This document shows positions 32,763 to 36,838 of a stretch of DNA of 36,838 nt, piece by piece. Position numbers and translations under genes: made by a program. The notes beneath the pieces were generated by a model that saw only the letters and a program-made list of their open reading frames with translations, searched no databases and was not told where the DNA came from. The DNA comes from JBCBKP01 sp038521625 (GTDB lineage: Bacteria > Planctomycetota > Phycisphaerae > Phycisphaerales > UBA1924): NCBI GenBank assembly GCA_038521625.1, contig JBCBKP010000032.1, positions 1-36,838 of the forward strand, in the 5' to 3' direction. Each line of letters opens with the position of its first letter. Positions within the stretch are counted from its first letter, which is position 1.

Positions 32763-33668
32763 TCAGTCCTTCTCGATCCCAAGGGGGCTCCGCTTCGGCT
32801 GCCCGTCGGCGCGCGGATAGTCACGCGGCGTGGCTCGGCGCTTCTCCAGCACCACGATCCGCCCGGTCGGCGTCTCGACCGTGCCGGCGTGCGAGGCGTG
32901 GAGCAGGTGCAGACCGGCCCTGGCTTCCTCGAGCTCCTCCTCGGCCTTGGCACCCTTCACGAGCACGCAGAGCCCGCCGACGCGCGCGAACGGCACGGTG
33001 AGCTCGGCGAGCGTCGCGAGCCGGCCCACGGCGCGCGCTGTCACGACGTCGAACGCGCCGCGCATCGCCCCCTCGCGCCGCGCGACGCCCCCCCGATCCA
33101 CGCGCTCCCCCCGCTCGTGACCCGCCGCCTCGGCCCTCGCGCAGGCGACGTCGACGTTGGTGAGCGCGAGCTCGCTCGCGGCGTGCTGGAGGAAGCGGCA
33201 CTTCTTCGCGGTCGCGTCGAGGAGCGTGAAGTCGGCATCGGGCATCGCGATGGCGAGCACCAGCCCCGGCAATCCCCCGCCGCTGCCGACGTCGAGGACC
33301 CGCAGCCGGTCGCGCCCCGCCTCGGGCTCGGCCTCCGCGAGCACCGGGAGCAGAGTGAGGCTGTCGAGCACGTGCCTGGTCCAGGCCTCGGCCGCGTCGT
33401 CGATCGCGGTGAGATTGATCACGCGGTTCGTGACCATCAGAAGGGCGAGGTAGCGGCCGAGCGTCTCGAGCTCGCCCGATTCGAGCTCGATGCCGAGCTC
33501 GGCGAGTCTCTGCTCGAACTCCGCGGAGGGGTCCAGCGGGGGCACGCCCGAGGGAAGCTCGACATCGGCCCGCCACGGACGGGCGGGCGGGCCGCGTTCA
33601 TCGGTTGATGAGGAAGATGTTGAGGCCGGACGGCCGTCCCGTCGCCGCCGCGATCGTGCCTTCGCCAT
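32763..33668 (-). CDS. rsmG: 16S rRNA (guanine-527-N7)-methyltransferase
   Basis: 301 residues; methylates G527 of 16S rRNA with S-adenosylmethionine. Motifs: NLTAIDDAAEAWTRHVLDSL, the SAM loop RVLDVGSGGGLPGLVLAIAMPD, FTLLDATAKKCRFLQHAA, FDVVTARAVGRLATLAE and VKGAKAEEEL. Longer than the usual 210-240 because of a basic, low-complexity N-terminus (about 45 residues) and an insertion (ERGERVDRGGVARREGA). The start overlaps the rodA 3' end by 71 nt. ATG 33668 is preferred because TACGAT lies 7 nt upstream; ATG 33677 is nine nt earlier. No later start codon precedes the conserved part. Confidence 0.92.
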   Translation of the reverse strand: MAKARSRRRRDGRPASTSSSSTDERGPPARPWRADVELPSGVPPLDPSAEFEQRLAELGIELESGELETLGRYLALLMVTNRVINLTAIDDAAEAWTRHVLDSLTLLPVLAEAEPEAGRDRLRVLDVGSGGGLPGLVLAIAMPDADFTLLDATAKKCRFLQHAASELALTNVDVACARAEAAGHERGERVDRGGVARREGAMRGAFDVVTARAVGRLATLAELTVPFARVGGLCVLVKGAKAEEELEEARAGLHLLHASHAGTVETPTGRIVVLEKRRATPRDYPRADGQPKRSPLGIEKD

Positions 33669-34908
33669 CGCGCTCATCGTACTCGAACGAGGGTCTGAAC
33701 GGCGGCCGCGCCGGGTGGAGACCGACGTTCATGATCAGCCCGGTCATCAGCCAGACCGTGAGCAGGCTCGAGCCGCCGTAGGAGATGAACGGCAGCGTGA
33801 TCCCGACGATCGGCAGAATGCCCAGGTTCATGCCGATGTTGACCGCCGCCTGCGCCGCCACAAACCCGGCCACGCCGACGCATATCAGCCGCCCCTCCGG
33901 CTCGAGCGTGATCGCCGACGTCAGCAGCGCGCCCGCGATCCAGACGAGGTAGAGCGCCATCAGCAGCATCCCGCCCGCGAGTCCCCAGCGGGTGACCGCG
34001 ACCGCGAAGACGGTGTCGTTGTGCCTCTCCGGCAGTCGGTTGTAGCGGACGAGCGCGCGGGCCCTCGTGTCCTCGGCGCCGGCCAGCCCGCCGGCGCCGA
34101 TGAGCGCCTGCGCGGTGTACGACTGAAAGTTGATGTCGCTCGCAGTCGAGGTATCGCCCTGAAGCTGCCGGATCAGCCCAACGATCCGGGTCTTCTGGTG
34201 ATCCCGGAGGATCGGATAGCTCAGCGGCGCGGCGAGCGCCGCGACCGCGAAGATCAGCGCGATGTGCCGCATGCGAGCGCCCGCCGCGATCAGCATGCCG
34301 AGAAGCGCGGGACCGAAGAGCGAGGCCGTCCCCAGGTCGGGCTGAAGCACGATCAGGCCCACCATCGGCGCCGCGATCAACCCCGGGAGGATCAACCCGC
34401 GGAGCCTGCGGTGGCTCGAGCGCCATCGCATGTACCGAGCGACGACGAGCACGTAGGCGATCTTGGCGACCTCGGAGGGCTGGAAATCGACCGGGCCGAG
34501 ATCGATCCAGCCGCGCGTGCCGTTCCGGGGCGTCACGATCGAGGCGGGCACGAACGGGAGCAGCAGGAACACCAGCAGCGCCAGCGACGCGATGTACGCC
34601 GGCCACGCCAGGACCGAGAGCATCCGGAAGTGCGGGAGCGCCACGACCAGCGCCGCCAGCAGCCCCACCACGCAGAACACCGCCTGACGCCACGCGAGCG
34701 CCGACAGCCCGCCCGCCGGAGAATCGGTGCCGAGATCGATCGCGAGCACGCCCAGCAGCGAGAGCAGCAGCCCGGACCCGACGCAGAGCCACGCCGGCGT
34801 CAGCAGCTTGAACGCCGGGATCGAGATCTCCTTCTTCGAGGCGCTGCCCCGGACGAGCGTCTCGGCCAGCCCGCTCTCGCCGCGGTGGACGAGCTCTCCG
34901 AGACTCAC
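33598..34908 (-). CDS. rodA: Rod-shape peptidoglycan glycosyltransferase RodA (SEDS family)
   Basis: A 436-residue polytopic protein with about ten TM helices; polymerises lipid II during elongation with PBP2. SEDS motifs: GWIDLGPVDFQPSEVAKIAYVLVVARYM, VGLIVLQPDLGTASLF (catalytic Asp context), a long periplasmic loop, and NLGILPIVGITLPFISYGGSSLL. Called RodA rather than FtsW because the PBP2 gene directly precedes it. GTG 34908 overlaps the PBP2 stop (GTGA, 34905-34908), which indicates translational coupling; the frame continues upstream but there it shadows PBP2. The 3' end overlaps rsmG by 71 nt. Notable: such SEDS/PBP genes were long thought absent from many planctomycetes, and their presence fits Phycisphaerae. 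Confidence 0.93.
   Translation of the reverse strand: MSLGELVHRGESGLAETLVRGSASKKEISIPAFKLLTPAWLCVGSGLLLSLLGVLAIDLGTDSPAGGLSALAWRQAVFCVVGLLAALVVALPHFRMLSVLAWPAYIASLALLVFLLLPFVPASIVTPRNGTRGWIDLGPVDFQPSEVAKIAYVLVVARYMRWRSSHRRLRGLILPGLIAAPMVGLIVLQPDLGTASLFGPALLGMLIAAGARMRHIALIFAVAALAAPLSYPILRDHQKTRIVGLIRQLQGDTSTASDINFQSYTAQALIGAGGLAGAEDTRARALVRYNRLPERHNDTVFAVAVTRWGLAGGMLLMALYLVWIAGALLTSAITLEPEGRLICVGVAGFVAAQAAVNIGMNLGILPIVGITLPFISYGGSSLLTVWLMTGLIMNVGLHPARPPFRPSFEYDERDGEGTIAAATGRPSGLNIFLINR
33669..33681 (-). promoter_or_regulatory. rsmG: TANNNT box (TACGAT) 7 nt before rsmG
   Basis: On the minus strand TACGAT (33681-33676), 7 nt, ATG 33668, within the rodA coding region. Same hexamer and spacing as at the ABC ATPase gene at 2335. 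Confidence 0.4.
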
Positions 34909-36838
34909 GGGCGTGTCCCGCTCGAAGCGACCTCGCCGGCCCCCCCGGGGACGCCACGGAGATACCCCTCGTGCGCGAGCGCGTGCACGATCTGATTGCA
35001 GATCGGCCCGCTCACGCGCCCGCCGGAGCCCGCATACTCGACGATGACGGCGATCGCGTAGCTCGGCCCGCCGCGCCGCCCGCGCACAACGACGACGTAC
35101 CACGAGTGGTCACCCTCGCGGACGACCGTGCGCTCGAGCGGGCCATCGCCGTCGAAGTCGTGCAGGAGCGGCGGCGCCGTGGCCGTGCCGGTCTTGCCCC
35201 AGACGCTGACTCCCTCGGCGTTGAACGTCACCTCGCGCACGCCATCGACGGCCATGTCATAGCCGGTGCCGCCGTACTCGCCGACGGCCTTGCGCAGGCC
35301 CTCGACGATCCGGCCGATGGTCGCGGGCTCGATGCCGAGCAGCTCGGGATCTGTCGGCGGCGTGTCGGCGTAGAGACGCGGCGGCAGCTGCACCCCGCCG
35401 CGCGCGAGCGCCGCGTAGGCCGACGCCGCGTGCATCGGCGTCCAGTCGACCGGGCCCTGGCCGATGCCCAGCAGCCGCGACTCCCCCGCGTTGATCGGTC
35501 GCTCGCCCCCCGCCGAGATCGAGGCGGCGATCGAGCCGGGCCATTCCGGGCCGACGCCGAACCCGAAGCCGGCGCCGAGTCCGAAACGCCGGTACGCGTC
35601 CGAGATGCCCCGTCGGCCGGCGGCCTGATAGAGCCGCTCGCCGAGCGTGTAGTAGAAGATGTTGCACGAGACCTGCAGCGATTCGGGCAGCAGCACGGGC
35701 CGCCCGTCGTCGCTGTGCGTGACCCCGAACCGCTTGTAGATCCAGCAGCGGAACGCGCTGGCGTTGTCGGGGTGATAGTGGCCCGTGCAACGGATCCCGC
35801 TGCGGGGGTTGTAGACGCCGCGGCGTTCGGCCTCGGCCGCGACGAGGGCCTTGCTGATCGAACCGGGCGGATAGGGCACCGAGATCGCGCGGTTGATGTT
35901 CGGATCGATCCCCGGCCCGAACGGCTGCTCGGGGTCGTCGGGCGCCGCGCTGTCATCACCCGCAGCGCTGGGTGCAAAGGGCGCTGGGGTGCTCACCATC
36001 GCGAGCACATCCCCCGAGTCGACATCGAGCACGACGGCCGCGCCCGCGAGCTTCGTCCCGAGCGGGAGGAACTCGTTCTCGTGCCAGGGCTGCACGACGG
36101 CGAGCCCGAGGCGCGGATCGAGTATCGCCGCGACGCGGGCCTGCAGCGCCGCGTCGACCGTGACCCGGATGTCCCGCCCGGCCCGCGAACCGGTCTCGGT
36201 GCGGTCACCCGTGTCGACACGCGTCCGACGGAGTCCCCGCAGCCCGCGGAGATCGTGCTCGCGCGCCGACTCGACACCGGTCGCTCCGGCGCGGTCACCC
36301 GCCCGATACTGCCCGAGGTCCGTCCCGTCGGCCGTCAGAGCGCGCGCCGCGAATTCCTGATCCGAGCCGATCGCCTCGGCACGACGCTGCGCGTCCTCGG
36401 CGTAAACCCGGCCGCGGATATCCCCCAGCAGATGATCGAGCGAGCGCTCGACGACGAGCTCGATCGGTTCCGCCGTTCGCAGCGGGCCCGGGAACGTCGA
36501 CGTGTCGATCTCGACGACGACGCGCTCGAAGGGCCGCTCCCGCCGCGAGACGTCCCGGACTTCGACACCAGGCAGCAGGTCGACCGTCGCCTCGAACGAA
36601 CCGAAATACTCCAGCTCGGCCACGATCGTGATCGAGCGCTCAGCGGCCCGCAGCAGTTCGAACGCGGCCCGGTCCGTGATGTCCTCCAGCACCGCGTGCG
36701 GCCGACGCTGCTCGGCGATCGGCGCCCCGGCCTGCCTGCGGAGCGATTCGAGGTGCCCCGTCGTCAGCGGCCGCTCGCTGCGCCGGAGCCGGTCGATCTC
36801 GCGTCGCTCGCGACGCTCGGCGATCGAATCGTGCATCC
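34905..36838 (-). CDS. mrdA: Penicillin-binding protein 2 (elongation transpeptidase), partial
   Basis: About 644 residues are visible; the true N-terminus with the TM anchor lies beyond the right edge of the window, since the first visible residues are already the charged region before the pedestal domain. All transpeptidase motifs are present: the nucleophile SISK in PPGSISKALV (Ser325 counted from the ATG at 36836), SCN in QVSCNIFYYTLGE (389-391) and KTG in VWGKTGTA (547-549). The pedestal domain is acidic and Arg-rich and diverges from proteobacterial PBP2. The gene is coupled to rodA by a GTGA overlap. Whether the gene starts shortly beyond the edge cannot be seen. Confidence 0.92.
   Translation of the reverse strand, partial: MHDSIAERRERREIDRLRRSERPLTTGHLESLRRQAGAPIAEQRRPHAVLEDITDRAAFELLRAAERSITIVAELEYFGSFEATVDLLPGVEVRDVSRRERPFERVVVEIDTSTFPGPLRTAEPIELVVERSLDHLLGDIRGRVYAEDAQRRAEAIGSDQEFAARALTADGTDLGQYRAGDRAGATGVESAREHDLRGLRGLRRTRVDTGDRTETGSRAGRDIRVTVDAALQARVAAILDPRLGLAVVQPWHENEFLPLGTKLAGAAVVLDVDSGDVLAMVSTPAPFAPSAAGDDSAAPDDPEQPFGPGIDPNINRAISVPYPPGSISKALVAAEAERRGVYNPRSGIRCTGHYHPDNASAFRCWIYKRFGVTHSDDGRPVLLPESLQVSCNIFYYTLGERLYQAAGRRGISDAYRRFGLGAGFGFGVGPEWPGSIAASISAGGERPINAGESRLLGIGQGPVDWTPMHAASAYAALARGGVQLPPRLYADTPPTDPELLGIEPATIGRIVEGLRKAVGEYGGTGYDMAVDGVREVTFNAEGVSVWGKTGTATAPPLLHDFDGDGPLERTVVREGDHSWYVVVVRGRRGGPSYAIAVIVEYAGSGGRVSGPICNQIVHALAHEGYLRGVPGGAGEVASSGTRP

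Noticed and set aside
33598..36838. The SEDS/PBP pair as the division proteins FtsW and FtsI
   Set aside because: There is no dcw-cluster neighbour and no sign of PASTA or FtsI features in the visible part; the PBP2-then-SEDS coupled order is that of mrdA-rodA.

Overview
The window is very GC-rich (roughly 70% by eye) and densely coded, with 30 supported genes on both strands. The organism is most likely a planctomycete, probably of the Phycisphaerae. The evidence is a fibro-slime (PA14-like) secreted protein, a Ser/Thr kinase with a degenerate N-terminal domain and a C-terminal membrane anchor, a fused TIGR03546/TIGR03545-like protein, stand-alone ClpP-fold secreted proteases, and infC unlinked from rpmI/rplT. 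Assignment is by inference from gene content; no rRNA, tRNA, CRISPR array, insertion sequence or prophage was seen.

Layout. 1-1795 (minus): edge of a possible acyltransferase gene, cmk, and a sugar-phosphate isomerase-like gene. 1896-5896 (plus): gcvH, then a LolD-type ABC ATPase and its FtsX-type permease, whose genes overlap. 5950-8326: a tandem pair of exported 1510-N-like serine proteases, the first of which has lost both catalytic residues. 8345-14054: uvrB, a small membrane protein and uvrA, the core of nucleotide excision repair. 14051-15061 (minus): a small exported protein and a VOC protein. 15113-18232 (plus): HIT protein, TIGR03546/TIGR03545 fusion, TraB/TIKI-like exported protein. 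18229-20697: a small unknown gene, an orphan MacB-type permease and an AIM24 protein. 20719-22952 (minus): infC, with a probable AUC start, and the kinase. After the only large non-coding stretch (about 500 bp) come pcrA/uvrD and a small membrane protein (plus). The rest is minus strand: a membrane P-loop NTPase, phosphohexomutase, fibro-slime protein, dinG, rsmG, rodA and the PBP2 gene. The last two are translationally coupled and form the cell-elongation pair.

Three things cut across the annotation. (1) Genes fall into two initiation classes. About fourteen have a clear Shine-Dalgarno sequence, and three of these have TTG or ATC starts. At least eight instead have a TANNNT -10-like hexamer only 5-7 nt before the start codon and no Shine-Dalgarno, which predicts leaderless mRNAs; in two cases the hexamer contains the stop codon of the upstream gene. 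(2) Both uvrA and uvrB carry in-frame insertions of short repeat elements. Two uvrA copies form the same hairpin with a compensatory base-pair change. (3) The protease pair looks like an enzyme plus pseudo-enzyme module. No complete defence or mobile system was found; the best candidates for undescribed biology are the protease/pseudoprotease pair, the leaderless start architecture and the repeat-invaded repair genes.
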